Of a DNA stretch of 64,000 bases, positions 43,710 through 54,429 are shown piece after piece. The translations under genes were made by a program, and so were the position numbers. Below the pieces are notes generated by a model. It made no database searches. It saw nothing but the letters and a program-made list of their open reading frames with translations, and had not been told where the DNA came from. Origin of the DNA: JANWVO01 sp037446555 (GTDB lineage: Bacteria; Acidobacteriota; Terriglobia; Bryobacterales; Bryobacteraceae). Location: NCBI GenBank assembly GCA_037446555.1, contig JBBIIK010000001.1:124001-188000 (forward strand), written 5' to 3'. Position 1 is the first letter of the stretch. Each line of letters begins with the position of its first letter.

Positions 43710-44927
43710 GTGTCGAAACCACTACCGCGCCTGCGAATGGATCTGGATTTTCTGCCATCGCCGCTGGAAGACCGTCCGGGGCTGATGATGCGTGATCCGT
43801 TCGGCTACTCCGACGTGACGCTGATCGTGCCGCCGCCGCTGGTGCCGCTGCTGGCGATGTTCGACGGCGAGCAGAGCGAGGACGAGCTGCGCGAGGCGAT
43901 TTACCGGATGACGAACGACCTGCGCAGCGGCGAGATCATGAAGCATCTGAAGGAGGCGCTGGAGCGGGCGGGATTTCTGGAGGGGCCGGTTTTTGAGCAA
44001 ATGAGGGAGGCGAGGCAGCGGGCGTTTGCGGAGTCGCCGGTGCGGCAAGCGGCGCATGCGGGCTCGGCATATCCGGAAGAGGGCGGGATGCTGCGCGCGT
44101 GGATGGAGCAGCAAGGGCTGGAAACGGGGGAGGCAGGGGAGGAAGTGCTGGGCATTGCCGCGCCGCATGTGAGTCCGGAGGGTGGATGGAGCTGCTACCG
44201 GCAGGCCTACCGGGTCTTGGGGCGGAGCGCGGGGGACCGTGTGTTCGTGATTCTGGGGACCTCGCATTATGGGGAGCCGGAGAAGTTCGGGCTGACGCGG
44301 AAGGATTATGTGACTCCGTTCGGGACGGCGCGCACGGAGCGGGCGCTGGTGGAGAGGCTGGCGGCGAAGGCGCCGCGGGCGTCGAAGCTGGAGGATTACT
44401 GCCATGCGGTGGAGCACTCCATCGAGTTTCAGGTGTTGTTCCTTCAGGCGCTGTTCGGGGCTGAAGTGAAGATTCTGCCGCTGCTGATCGGGCCGTTTGC
44501 GCGGAGCCTGTATCGAGGGGGGATGCCGGAAGATGACGAGGGCGTGCGGGAATTTTCCGATGCTCTGGGCGAGCTGCAGGCGGCCGAAGGGCGGCGGCTG
44601 CTCTGGGTGCTGGGAGTGGACATGGCGCACATGGGGAGGCGCTACGGGGATCCGATCCAGGCGGAGGCGAGGAGGGGCGAAATGGAAGAGGTGGAAGAGA
44701 GGGACAAAGCACGGATCGGGACGCTGGAGGCGGGACGGGCGGAGGAGTTCTGGGAACTGGTGAAGCCGAATCACGACGACTTGAAATGGTGCGGGAGCGC
44801 ACCGTTCTACACGTTTCTGAAGGCAGTGCCGGAGGCGCGCGGGCGGCTGCAGTTGTACGAGCAGTGGAACATCGACCCGCAAAGCGTAGTGAGCTTTGCG
44901 GCGATGGAATTCCGCAGGGCGGCGTGA
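43710..44927 (+). CDS. Memo-family protein (AmmeMemoRadiSam system protein B) with PqqD-like N-terminal domain
   Basis: 405 residues from the GTG at 43710, just after TATGAT (43698-43703); an ATG at 43737 is the alternative start. Residues about 114-405 are a Memo domain with the metal-type histidines and cysteine: APHVSPEGG, GTSHYG, EHSIEFQ, GVDMAHMG and WCGSAPFY. Memo belongs to the non-heme-dioxygenase-like fold and co-occurs with AMMECR1 and a radical SAM protein; neither is nearby. Residues 33-93 (LIVPPPLVPLLAMFDGEQSEDELREAI in parts, then LKEALERAGFLEG) follow the PqqD-like winged-helix pattern used for peptide recognition. The exact reaction is unknown. Confidence 0.78.
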   Translation: MSKPLPRLRMDLDFLPSPLEDRPGLMMRDPFGYSDVTLIVPPPLVPLLAMFDGEQSEDELREAIYRMTNDLRSGEIMKHLKEALERAGFLEGPVFEQMREARQRAFAESPVRQAAHAGSAYPEEGGMLRAWMEQQGLETGEAGEEVLGIAAPHVSPEGGWSCYRQAYRVLGRSAGDRVFVILGTSHYGEPEKFGLTRKDYVTPFGTARTERALVERLAAKAPRASKLEDYCHAVEHSIEFQVLFLQALFGAEVKILPLLIGPFARSLYRGGMPEDDEGVREFSDALGELQAAEGRRLLWVLGVDMAHMGRRYGDPIQAEARRGEMEEVEERDKARIGTLEAGRAEEFWELVKPNHDDLKWCGSAPFYTFLKAVPEARGRLQLYEQWNIDPQSVVSFAAMEFRRAA

Positions 44928-44934
44928 GGACCGG

Positions 44935-46110
44935 CTATTCGGGCACGGCGGCCATCCAGTAGCCGGGGCGTGTGCGGACCTTCAGCCGCGGGCGGTTGAC
45001 TTCGACGCGGATGCGGTGGAAGCCGCCCTCCATTTTGTTGTTCGGCGAGTAGGAGAGGATGTACTGGCTGCGGATTTCGGCGCCGATGGCGGAGACGGCG
45101 CGTTCGAGGCCGTCCTGGGTGGTGAAGCCGAATTCGCGGCCGCCGGTGAATTTCGTGTAGAGTTCGGCGGGGTTCCTAACGAAGATGGCCTTGGCGGCGC
45201 GGAAGATTTCTTCAATGACGGGCACAAACTCTGCGGCGTAGCCCGGTGCGCCGGAAATCTGGGCCTGCGTGGTGGGATCGCCCGGGGCGACGCCGGGACG
45301 CGGGCGCGTGCCGGGGGGGAAGGGATCAGGCCGCGGTAGTTGAGGCTTCTCGGTGAGGCGCGTGACGAGGCGGTTGATGTTCAGGGTGTAGACATCGACG
45401 TTGTGGAGCTGAAGCTCGGTGGCGACTTCTTTCGGGCTGGCTTCCGAGGCACGGTCGAGGGTCTCGGCGATCAGGAGGATCACTTTGCGGCGCTCCTTCT
45501 TGTAGCGCAGCATGCGGATGGCGGTTTGAACCGCGTCGTTCAAGCGCGAGCTTGTGCTGCCGGGCTTGATCTGGGCCACGGCCTTGTTGATTTCGTCGGG
45601 ATCCTGCGTGAAGTCGGTGAGCAGTTCGATCTCGTGATGGAAGGCGAGGACGGCGGCTTCGCCATCCTGGCCGATGAGCAGATCGTTCAATACATTGCCG
45701 ATGCGCCGGATCTTCGGCAGCATGGAGTCGATGTTGTTGCTGCGCTGGATGCAGACGACCAGGGAGAGGGGCAGGGTGGCGATATCGCGGTTGATGGTCT
45801 GGAGCTTGTCGTTGTCGTAAAGCAGGAAGTCGTGGGGCTCGAGACCCTGTACGAAGCGTCCCTTTTCGTCCGTGACAGTGGTGGGGACAAGGACGACGTT
45901 GACAGTGGCGCGAATGACCGGGCCTTCTGCGATGTCCGGCGGTAGTTGGGGCGCGGGCTGCCCGGGCATGCGTGGCGCGGGCTTGGAGGTGGCAGGCGGC
46001 TTGGGAGCGGGGGTTCCGGGCAGAGTGAGCTGGGCGGAAGAAGGCAGGGCAAGGCAGGCCAGCGCAGCCAGGCACAGGGATCTCATCATCATGTGGGATG
46101 CTTGGGCCAT
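44935..46110 (-). CDS. Exported VWFA-related protein, acidobacterial type
   Basis: 391 residues. It starts MAQASHMMMRSL with a signal peptide ending PSSAQ (about 26); a Pro/Ala-rich linker is followed by a VWFA-like fold from about 70 (VVLVPTTVTDEKGRFVQGL, YDNDKLQTINRDIATLPLSLVVCIQRS in parts). The MIDAS is degenerate: the expected DxSxS reads CIQRSNN. SRLNDAVQTAIRML and KVILLIAETLDRAS match later core strands. The last segment (IRSQYILSYSPNN...RIRVEVNR) is typical of the acidobacterial VWFA-related family. Function unknown. It is the last gene of the moeA-moaC-mogA unit, 8 bases after mogA. Confidence 0.82.
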   Translation of the reverse strand: MAQASHMMMRSLCLAALACLALPSSAQLTLPGTPAPKPPATSKPAPRMPGQPAPQLPPDIAEGPVIRATVNVVLVPTTVTDEKGRFVQGLEPHDFLLYDNDKLQTINRDIATLPLSLVVCIQRSNNIDSMLPKIRRIGNVLNDLLIGQDGEAAVLAFHHEIELLTDFTQDPDEINKAVAQIKPGSTSSRLNDAVQTAIRMLRYKKERRKVILLIAETLDRASEASPKEVATELQLHNVDVYTLNINRLVTRLTEKPQLPRPDPFPPGTRPRPGVAPGDPTTQAQISGAPGYAAEFVPVIEEIFRAAKAIFVRNPAELYTKFTGGREFGFTTQDGLERAVSAIGAEIRSQYILSYSPNNKMEGGFHRIRVEVNRPRLKVRTRPGYWMAAVPE

Positions 46111-46118
46111 CGGGTTTG

Positions 46119-46610
46119 TTACGTCTCCTGCGGGTGGGCTGTGCGGCCCTGGAGCAGTTCGACGATGTGGGGCACGAGATCCAAGATAGCATCCAGGGAC
46201 TGGACGGCACCCTTGGGCGAGCCGGGCAAGTTCACGATGAGGCAACGGCGGCGGGTGCCGGCGAGGGAGCGGCTGAGGACGGCGCGGCGCGTGTGGCGGA
46301 GGCCTTCGGCGCGCATGAGTTCGGCGAGCCCGGGGAGTTCTTTTTCCATGACGGCGCGGGTGGCTTCGGGGGTCGAGTCGCGGGCGGCGATGCCGGTGCC
46401 GCCCGTAGTAAGGATCAGGTCGGCGGCACCGGAATCAGCGAGTTCGGCTATACGGCGCGAGATGGCGGCGGGCTCGTCGGGGAGGATTTCGAGGGAGACG
46501 ATATGCCAGCCCTGTTCGGTGCAGCGCGCGGCGAGCGCCGCGCCGGAGGCGTCATTGCGCACGCCGGAGGAGCAGGAGTCGGAGATGACGAGGATGGCAG
46601 CGCGGATCAT
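46119..46610 (-). CDS. mogA: Molybdopterin adenylyltransferase MogA
   Basis: 163 residues. It adenylates molybdopterin before molybdate insertion. The MoCF/MogA signature is present: AAILVISDSCSSG at the N-terminus, DLILTTGGTGIAARDSTPEAT near 65-85, ELPGLAELMR near 91, and CLIVNLPGSPKGAVQSLD near 123-140. The MoaB/MogA distinction rests on the operon context and size. It overlaps moaC as ATGA and is followed by the VWFA gene. Confidence 0.9.
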   Translation of the reverse strand: MIRAAILVISDSCSSGVRNDASGAALAARCTEQGWHIVSLEILPDEPAAISRRIAELADSGAADLILTTGGTGIAARDSTPEATRAVMEKELPGLAELMRAEGLRHTRRAVLSRSLAGTRRRCLIVNLPGSPKGAVQSLDAILDLVPHIVELLQGRTAHPQET

Positions 46611-47077
46611 GCGTTGTTGCGCCGGTAGTGACCAGACTTGCCGCCGGTCTTTTCGAGCAAGCGGATGCGCTCGATGGTGATGGATTTGTCGAGCGCCTTG
46701 GTCATGTCGTAGACGGTGAGGGCGGCGACGGCGGCGGCGGTGAGGGCCTCCATTTCGACGCCTGTTTGCGCGGTAGTGGAGGCGGTGGCGGTGATGCGGA
46801 CGCCGCGCGCTTCGATGGAGGCTGAGACGTCGGCATTCGTGAGCGGGAGGGGATGGCACAAGGGGATGAGCGAGGCGGCACGCTTGGCAGCCTGAATGCC
46901 CGCGATGCGCGCCACCTCGAGGGGATCGCCCTTGGGATTGCGCGGCAGGGCCTCGAGCACGGCGGGCTTCATGCGCACGAATGCTTCGGCGCGGGCCGTG
47001 CGCAAGGTGGCGGGCTTTTCGCTGACATCGACCATGCGGGCGCGACCGCTCTTGTCGTAATGGGAGAGCTGATTCAT
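46607..47077 (-). CDS. moaC: Cyclic pyranopterin monophosphate synthase MoaC
   Basis: 156 residues, normal for MoaC. It converts the MoaA product to cyclic pyranopterin monophosphate. Conserved segments are MVDVSEKPATLRTARA, AAKRAASLIPLCHPL near 64-80, GVEMEALTAAAVAALTVYDMTKALDK in parts near 105-130, and KTGGKSGHY at the end. It overlaps moeA at its start and mogA at its end, both by 4 bases. moaA, moaD and moaE are not in the window. Confidence 0.95.
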   Translation of the reverse strand: MNQLSHYDKSGRARMVDVSEKPATLRTARAEAFVRMKPAVLEALPRNPKGDPLEVARIAGIQAAKRAASLIPLCHPLPLTNADVSASIEARGVRITATASTTAQTGVEMEALTAAAVAALTVYDMTKALDKSITIERIRLLEKTGGKSGHYRRNNA

Positions 47078-48276
47078 GACAGCAGAAGGATGCGGATGAG
47101 TTCGCCCGCGTCATAGGCGGGGCGGTCGGGTTCGGCGACGAGAAAGCAGTTGGCAAGCGCGAGGGCGCGGATGTCGCCGGAGCCGCCCCACGGGATGGGG
47201 CGGAGGAGCGCGCCGTCCTCGAGCTGTGCAGGAAGGAAGCGCGTAAGCCCGGGCTTGTGGCGGAAGGGCTCGGCGAGGCGCGCCAGCGCGAAGGGCAGCA
47301 GCGTGCGGCCGGCGTCGGAGAGCAGGTCGAGAGCGGCGCGGGCGAAGATCTCGAAGCAGACGAACGTGGAAGCGGGGTTGCCGGGAAGCCCGAAGAAGAA
47401 AGTGCGGCCGGCGCGGCCGAAGACGCAGGGCTGGCCGGGCTGAATGAGGACGCGGTCGAAGTAGACGGAGGCGTCGAAGCGCTGGAGAGCCTGTTCGACC
47501 AGGTCGTACTTGCCGGCAGAGACGCCGCCCGACAAAAGCACGAGATCGTGTTTCAGGGCCTGTTCGAGCGCCTCCACAGTGGGATCGAGCTGATCGCGCA
47601 CCGGCGGGAAGACGACTGGCAGGCCGCCGGCGCGGCGGACCTGGGCGGCGAGGGCGTGGGAGTTGGAGTTGCGGATCTGCCAGGGGGCGGGCGTGCCGCC
47701 GACGTCGACGAGTTCGTCGCCGGTGGGAAGGATGGCGACGCGAGGCTGCGCGTAAACCGGCACGCGGGCGGCGCCGACGGAGGCGAGCATGGCGGTGGTG
47801 GCGGGCGTCAGCCGGGCGCCCTGTTCGACGGCAGGCGCGCCGGAGGCGATGCTGGAGCCGCGGGGGCTGATATTGGCGCCAGGTTCGACCGGTGAGGGAA
47901 CGCGCAGGCTGCCGTGATCGACAGAGACGTGCTCGATCATGACGACGGCGTCGGCGCCTTCGGGCACGGAGGCGCCGGTCATGATCTCGACGGCATCGCC
48001 GGGACCGACGCGGAAGCGGCAGGGCTCGCCGGCGCGCACTTCGCCGAGGATACGGAAAGCGCCCGGCGCGGAGGCCGCCTGGAGGGCAAAGCCGTCGCGC
48101 ATGGAGCGCGGCTCCGGGGGGTAGTCGCGATCAGCGGGGATGGTCTGGGCGAGGATGCGGCCCGGAGCTTCGTCGAGCGAAACCCACTCGACGGAAGGAG
48201 GGGCGGCGAACGCAGCAACGCGCCGGAGGACCTCCGCGCGCGCCTGGTCAAAGGTCAATGCCGCCACATGCGCCAT
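47074..48276 (-). CDS. moeA: Molybdopterin molybdotransferase MoeA
   Basis: 400 residues, typical for MoeA. It inserts molybdate into adenylated molybdopterin. Visible features are PRSMRDGFAL near 57, VEIMTGASVPEGADAVV near 95-111, VAILPTGDELV near 183, NSNSHALAAQVRRAGG near 205, LSGGVSAGKYD near 250, and FFGLPGNPASTFV near 297. The start at 48276 (MAHVAALTFDQA) is the family start; a frame extending far upstream overlaps the divergent amidase and is rejected. It is the first gene of moeA-moaC-mogA-VWFA. Confidence 0.94.
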   Translation of the reverse strand: MAHVAALTFDQARAEVLRRVAAFAAPPSVEWVSLDEAPGRILAQTIPADRDYPPEPRSMRDGFALQAASAPGAFRILGEVRAGEPCRFRVGPGDAVEIMTGASVPEGADAVVMIEHVSVDHGSLRVPSPVEPGANISPRGSSIASGAPAVEQGARLTPATTAMLASVGAARVPVYAQPRVAILPTGDELVDVGGTPAPWQIRNSNSHALAAQVRRAGGLPVVFPPVRDQLDPTVEALEQALKHDLVLLSGGVSAGKYDLVEQALQRFDASVYFDRVLIQPGQPCVFGRAGRTFFFGLPGNPASTFVCFEIFARAALDLLSDAGRTLLPFALARLAEPFRHKPGLTRFLPAQLEDGALLRPIPWGGSGDIRALALANCFLVAEPDRPAYDAGELIRILLLS

Positions 48277-49628
48277 TGTAGCAACGGGCCTGCTGGTTGC
48301 TAGGCTGGAGTCATGTGGAACCGCGTGCCACTGTGGCGGATGCGGGAGGCGCTGCAGAAGGGCGAGACGACGGCGGCGGAGCTGGTGGAGGAGCACCTGA
48401 AAGAGATCGAGCGAACCAATCCGCAGGTGAACGCTTTCGTGGAGGTATGTGCGGACGAGGCGCGGGAGCGGGCGCAGCAGCGGCTGGAAGGGCCGCTCGC
48501 GGGCATCCCCGTGACCGTGAAGGACAGCTTCGACTTGGCGGGACGGGTGACCTGGTGCGGAAGCCTGTTGAGACGGGGGGAACGGGCGGAGCGGGACTCG
48601 ACGGCGGCGGCGAGGCTCCGCGCGGCGGGGGCGGTGATCGTGGGAAAGACGTCGACGCCGGAGTTCCTGTACTACTACGAGACGGACAACCGGATCGTTG
48701 GGCGCACGAACCATCCGTGGGACGCGAGCCGCACGGCAGGCGGCTCGAGCGGCGGGGAGGCGGCGGCGATCGCGGCGTGGATGAGCGCGGGCGGGGTGGG
48801 GAGTGACGGGGGCGGATCGATCCGCGAGCCGGCGCATTTCTGCGGGATCTGCGGGCTGAAGCCGACGCCGGGGCGCGTGGGGGCGGGAGGGCACTGGCCG
48901 GTGATCGGGCATCCGGCGGGCTTCATGGGAGTGGGCGGGCCGATGGCGCGTACCGCACGGGACGTACGGATTTTGTTTGAAACACTGGCGGGGTGGGATG
49001 TTCGCGATCCGTTCAGCGCGCCCGTGCCCGTGCGGAAGGCGGAGGGAGAAACGAAGATCGCGCTGTGGCTGCCGGAGGGGGGCCAGGAGGAGTGCGCGGC
49101 GGCGGCGGAGAGGACTGCCTTGCGGTTGTGGGAGGCGGCGTTCGCGAAGGCGGACTTCGACGCGCGGCTGATCGCGGGCGCGCACGAGTTGTGGCGCGTG
49201 TTGTTCGTAGATCTGATCACGCAAAGCCTGCGGGCGATGACGGCGGGGCGGGAGGGAGAGTGCGCGTGGACGGGCACGGCGCTGATGGAGGAGGCGCGGG
49301 GGGCGGTGACCGTGGAGCGGCTGTTGGGCGTGCTGGCGGAGCGCGACGCGATGCGGGCGCGGCTGCTGGAGCGCTGGGGAGCGGATGTCGTGATCGTGGC
49401 GCCGGCGTTCGGCGTGACGGCGTATCCGCACCGCGATCCGCCGGTGCCGGTGCTGGAGGCGGCGCGGCCGCTGACGCCGGCGAACCTGCTGGGGCTGCCG
49501 GCGGCGGTGGCGCCGGCGGGAGTCGACAGAAACGGGATGCCCGTGGGGGTGCAGTTCGTGGGCGCGCCGTATGAAGACGAGCGGGTGCTGGAGGCGGCGG
49601 AGGCGTTCGAGAAGATTCGCGGAGAATC

Positions 49629-50902
<1,274 letters not shown>

Positions 50903-50906
<4 letters not shown>

Positions 50907-52321
50907 GGGTGATTGTACGGGAAGACGAGGGCCCGCTGGTATCCTTGCGGGTGGTTTTCCGGACGGGTTCGGCGATGGACCCTGCGGGGCGCGAGGGTGT
51001 GGCCTGGCTCGCCGGACAGATGCTGGCGCACGGAGGAACAAGGAGGAGGAGCTACAAACAGATTCTTGAGTTCCTGTTTCCGCGCGGCGCTTCGGTAGAA
51101 GCGAGCGTGGACAAGGAGATGACGTGCTTCCGGATGGACTGCCATGCCGATCATGCGGAGGAGATGGCGGATCTGGTGGCGGAGATGCTATGCGATCCGG
51201 GCTGGCGCGAGGAGGATTTCCTGCGGCTGCGCGAGGACGCAGTTCATTTCCTGGAGGCGGATCTTCGCGGGGAGAACGACGAGGAACTGGCGCGCGAGGC
51301 GCTCTACGGGCTGGTGTTCGAGGGGCATCCCTACGGGCATCCGTGCGCGGGGCGGGTGAGCGCGCTGCGGCGGATGGGGCTCGAGGATGTGCGCGCGTTT
51401 GCGACGGCGGAATACAGCCGCGAGAACGTCTGGATCGCCTGTGGTGGCGCGAAGGCGGGGCGGATTGCCGAGCGGCTGCGCGAAGGGCTTGGGACGCTGC
51501 CGCCAAAAGCGCGCAGCGGCGGGGATGTGCCCGCGGCAGCGCGAATCGAAAACCACCGGATGCTGTTTGTGGAGAAGCCCGCGCAAGGCGTAGCCATTTC
51601 GATCGGGTTTTCGATTTCCGTGGTGAGGGGACACGAAGATTATCCGGCGCTGCTGGTGGCGGTTTCCGCGCTGGGGCAGCACCGGTCAAGCGGCGGGCGG
51701 CTGTTCGAGAGCCTGCGGCAGCAGCGCGGTCTGAATTACGGCGATTACGCGTATCTCGAGTATTTCCCGGCGCCGATGTTTCTGCTGGAACCGGAGCCGA
51801 ACCACGCGCGGCGGCGGCAGATTTTCGAGCTCTGGATCCGTCCGGTGGCGCCGGAGCATGCCCACTTCGCCACACGGCTGGCGCTGGCGGAGCTGGAAAG
51901 GCTGGCGGAGGAGGGCTTGACGGAGGAGGAATTCGAGGCGGCGCGGGCGTTTCTTTCGCGGCACTTTGTGCTGCTGGAAGAGGGACTAAGCGCGCGGCTC
52001 GGACACGAGATCGACGGCGTGTATTACGGCACGGGATTGCAATCGGACTATTTGCGGGAGCGGTTTGGGGAGCTCACACGTGAGGATGTGCGGCGCGCTG
52101 TCCAGCGGCACCTGCGGCCCCAAGCGATGGCGTTTGCCTTTGCCGGGCCGGGGATGGAAGAGCTGAGGAACCGGATCGTGGAAGAGGCGCCGTCGCCGGT
52201 GGAATACAACACGCCGAAGCCGGAGAGAATCGTGCAGGAGGACGTACGGGTGTCGCGGCTGCAACTGGGCGCCCGTGGGGCAGAAACGCGCACCGTGCAG
52301 GCAGCGGAGATGTTCGAATAA
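50903..52321 (+). CDS. M16-family peptidase-like protein, non-catalytic partner
   Basis: 472 residues from the ATG at 50903 (ATGA overlap with the catalytic gene). The fold is recognised from REGVAWLAGQMLAHGG near 32-48, at the place where active members have HxxEH, and from FEGHPYGHPCAGRV near 135 and the arginine-tyrosine-type binding pair near the end of the second repeat. The zinc motif is absent, so it should serve as substrate-binding partner of the preceding enzyme. There is no signal peptide. It converges with the enolase-superfamily gene 5 bases away. Confidence 0.88.
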
Positions 52322-52326
52322 CCGGA

Positions 52327-53595
52327 TCAGGGGCGGAAAGGTTCGCGCTTTTCGATTTTCGCTTCGTCGAATTCGATGCCGAAGCCGGGTGTCTCCGGGA
52401 GCGAAATGAAGCCGCCATTGGGGACGAGCTGTCGTTTTTCGAAGAAGTAATAGCTGCGCATTTTGAGGATGAGATACTCGACCAGCGGGCAGAGCGAGGG
52501 CGGTTGCGCGGCGACGACGTGAAGTGCGGCGTGGAGGGAGTGTCCGTGGGGAACGACCTGCACGCCGGCGGCCGAGGCGAGGTGGCAGATCTTGAGAAGC
52601 TCGCTGACGCCGCCGCACCATTCGGGGTCCGCTTGGACCACGTTGATGGCTTGCGCGTCGAGATAGCGTTTCACTTCCCACCGGTTGTAGAAGTGCTCGC
52701 CGGTAGCGACGGGGATCGAGGTGGCGCGGCGAAGGGCGGCGAAAGAGTCGAGCTGATCGGGCGGAAAGGCCTCTTCGATCCAGCGCGGATGCTGGGACTC
52801 GGTGCGGCGGGCCCAGGCAAGAGCGAAGTCGAGGGTCCAGCCCATGAAGGCGTCGAACATGAGGTCCACATCCTGGCCAACGGCCATGCGGAGTGCGAAG
52901 ACGAGATCGGCGCAACGGCGGACGCCTTCGGGGCCATCGCCTGGGCCGTGGGCGAAGAACCACTTCTGGTTTCGGAAGCCCTCCTGTTTGAGATCCAGGG
53001 CCTTTTTCGCCGCAGCGTCCGGTTCAACGGAGAAGCCGAGGGCGGAGCCGTAAGCTTCCACAGCGTTCCGGGAAGGGCCGCCGAGGAGCCTGTAGACGGG
53101 CGCGTTGAGAACGCGGCCGCGCAGATCCCAGAGGCAGTTGTCGATGGCGGAGATGGCGATCATGGGGTGGGACGAGCGGAAGTGGCGGTTGGAGCGGTAG
53201 AGCAGGTCCCACACGGTCTCCACGGCCATGGCGTCCTTGCCCAGAACAAAGTTCTTGAGTTGCGTTTCAATCAAAACCGCGGCTTCGCGGTCGATGGGGC
53301 CGTAGAGCCCCTCGCTGCCGCGGTCCGTGCGGATGGAGAGGTAGATGGCGGAGAAGGGCGCCTCGCGCGGGGGCTGCGGGTCGTCGCGGTAGGGTTTCGG
53401 GCGGAACTGCGGGTAGACGTGGAGAGGCTGGACCTGGTATTGGGCGTCGACGCCGGGCGTTAAGGTTCTGCGGCCGTGGAGGCGGAACAGCTCTACCGCG
53501 GTGATCGTGTGCGGGGCGGGCAGAGCGGCGAAAGCTGGCAGGGAGAAGAGGGTTTTCAGGAACGAGCAGCGTTGCACAGGACGAGGCACCTCCAT
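52327..53595 (-). CDS. Enolase-superfamily (mandelate racemase/muconate lactonising) protein
   Basis: 422 residues. The capping domain occupies about 28-160; the TIM barrel has metal ligands in DLMFDAF near 243, WIEEAFPP near 272 and TGEHF near 297, and a histidine base in VPHGHS near 347. This layout fits acid-sugar dehydratases such as those acting on galactonate or rhamnonate; the substrate is not readable. The N-terminus MEVPRPVQRCSFLKTLFSLPAFAALPAP in parts looks like an export signal, which is unusual for the family but common in Acidobacteriota. GGAGG inside the first codons suggests GTG at 53577 as an alternative start. It overlaps prmA by 40 bases. Confidence 0.82.
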   Translation of the reverse strand: MEVPRPVQRCSFLKTLFSLPAFAALPAPHTITAVELFRLHGRRTLTPGVDAQYQVQPLHVYPQFRPKPYRDDPQPPREAPFSAIYLSIRTDRGSEGLYGPIDREAAVLIETQLKNFVLGKDAMAVETVWDLLYRSNRHFRSSHPMIAISAIDNCLWDLRGRVLNAPVYRLLGGPSRNAVEAYGSALGFSVEPDAAAKKALDLKQEGFRNQKWFFAHGPGDGPEGVRRCADLVFALRMAVGQDVDLMFDAFMGWTLDFALAWARRTESQHPRWIEEAFPPDQLDSFAALRRATSIPVATGEHFYNRWEVKRYLDAQAINVVQADPEWCGGVSELLKICHLASAAGVQVVPHGHSLHAALHVVAAQPPSLCPLVEYLILKMRSYYFFEKRQLVPNGGFISLPETPGFGIEFDEAKIEKREPFRP

Positions 53596-54362
53596 TCATC
53601 GGATTCAAGCGCCGCTTCCGTGAGGAACCTGTGGCGGCGCAGGAGCGACTCGAGTTCGGGCGTGTCGCGGTCGGGAAAGCCGGAGAGGATGAGAAGCCCG
53701 GGGGCGAGGCGCGCGTACTCGCCAGCGAGAGTAACGTGGGTGGCGGCATTGAGATTCGCGACGATAACGTCGAAGGCGCGGGCGCGCGCGGCGCGGACGG
53801 AGCCGCAGAAGAGAGCGGCACGACGGCCGTCGGAGAGCAGGTTGCGGCGGGCGATGAGCAGGGAGTCGAAGTCGATGTCGCAGGCGGCGGCGCGGGCGCC
53901 GAGCAGGAGGGCAGCGGAGGCGAGGATGCCGGAGCCCGTGCCCACGTCGAGGACGGTCTGGTCCGGCTGGAGGCGGGAATAGAGCGCCTCGAGGCAGAGC
54001 CGCGTGGCGGGGTGCGCCCCGGTGCCGAGGGCCTGGCCGGGGTGAATGATGAGCCGGAGGCGGCCGGAGGGCGTGGGGCTTTCATCCCACTCCGGGGCGA
54101 GGTAGAGGCGCTTGCCCACAGGGAAGGCGGGCCATGCCTGCCGCCAGACGGCATCCCAATCGATGTCCGGCGCCGGTTCGCGGCGGGGATCGAAAGCGGC
54201 GAAGGCTTCGGCGAGTCCTTCGGGGTTTTCGAAGTATGCACGCAGCTGGCAGCGGCCTCCGGGCAGGGTGGTTTCCTCGATGCCGGCCGCGCCCTTCTCC
54301 CACAATTCGGCGGAGAGGAGTTCCGCTTCGCGCTCGGTGCAGGTCAGGACGAGAGAAAACAT
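53556..54362 (-). CDS. prmA: Ribosomal protein L11 methyltransferase-like enzyme PrmA
   Basis: 268 residues, slightly short for PrmA because the N-terminal L11-recognition domain is compact. The class-I methyltransferase core begins near 115: HPGQALGTGAHPATRLCLEAL in parts, then the SAM motif DVGTGSGILASAAL near 142-155, ACDIDFDSL, and VANLNAATH in the acceptor-loop position. It trimethylates ribosomal protein L11 in other bacteria; it could be a related protein methyltransferase. The start MFSLVLTCTERE at 54362 matches the family; the longer frame does not. It lies 67 bases after the zinc-ribbon gene. Confidence 0.88.
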   Translation of the reverse strand: MFSLVLTCTEREAELLSAELWEKGAAGIEETTLPGGRCQLRAYFENPEGLAEAFAAFDPRREPAPDIDWDAVWRQAWPAFPVGKRLYLAPEWDESPTPSGRLRLIIHPGQALGTGAHPATRLCLEALYSRLQPDQTVLDVGTGSGILASAALLLGARAAACDIDFDSLLIARRNLLSDGRRAALFCGSVRAARARAFDVIVANLNAATHVTLAGEYARLAPGLLILSGFPDRDTPELESLLRRHRFLTEAALESDEWRCLVLCNAARS

Positions 54363-54429
54363 GCCGCGTGACCTCCGGCGGGCCCGGACTTCAGCGTCGC
54401 AGACGTGCACGGGCCGTGCAAGGGACGGG

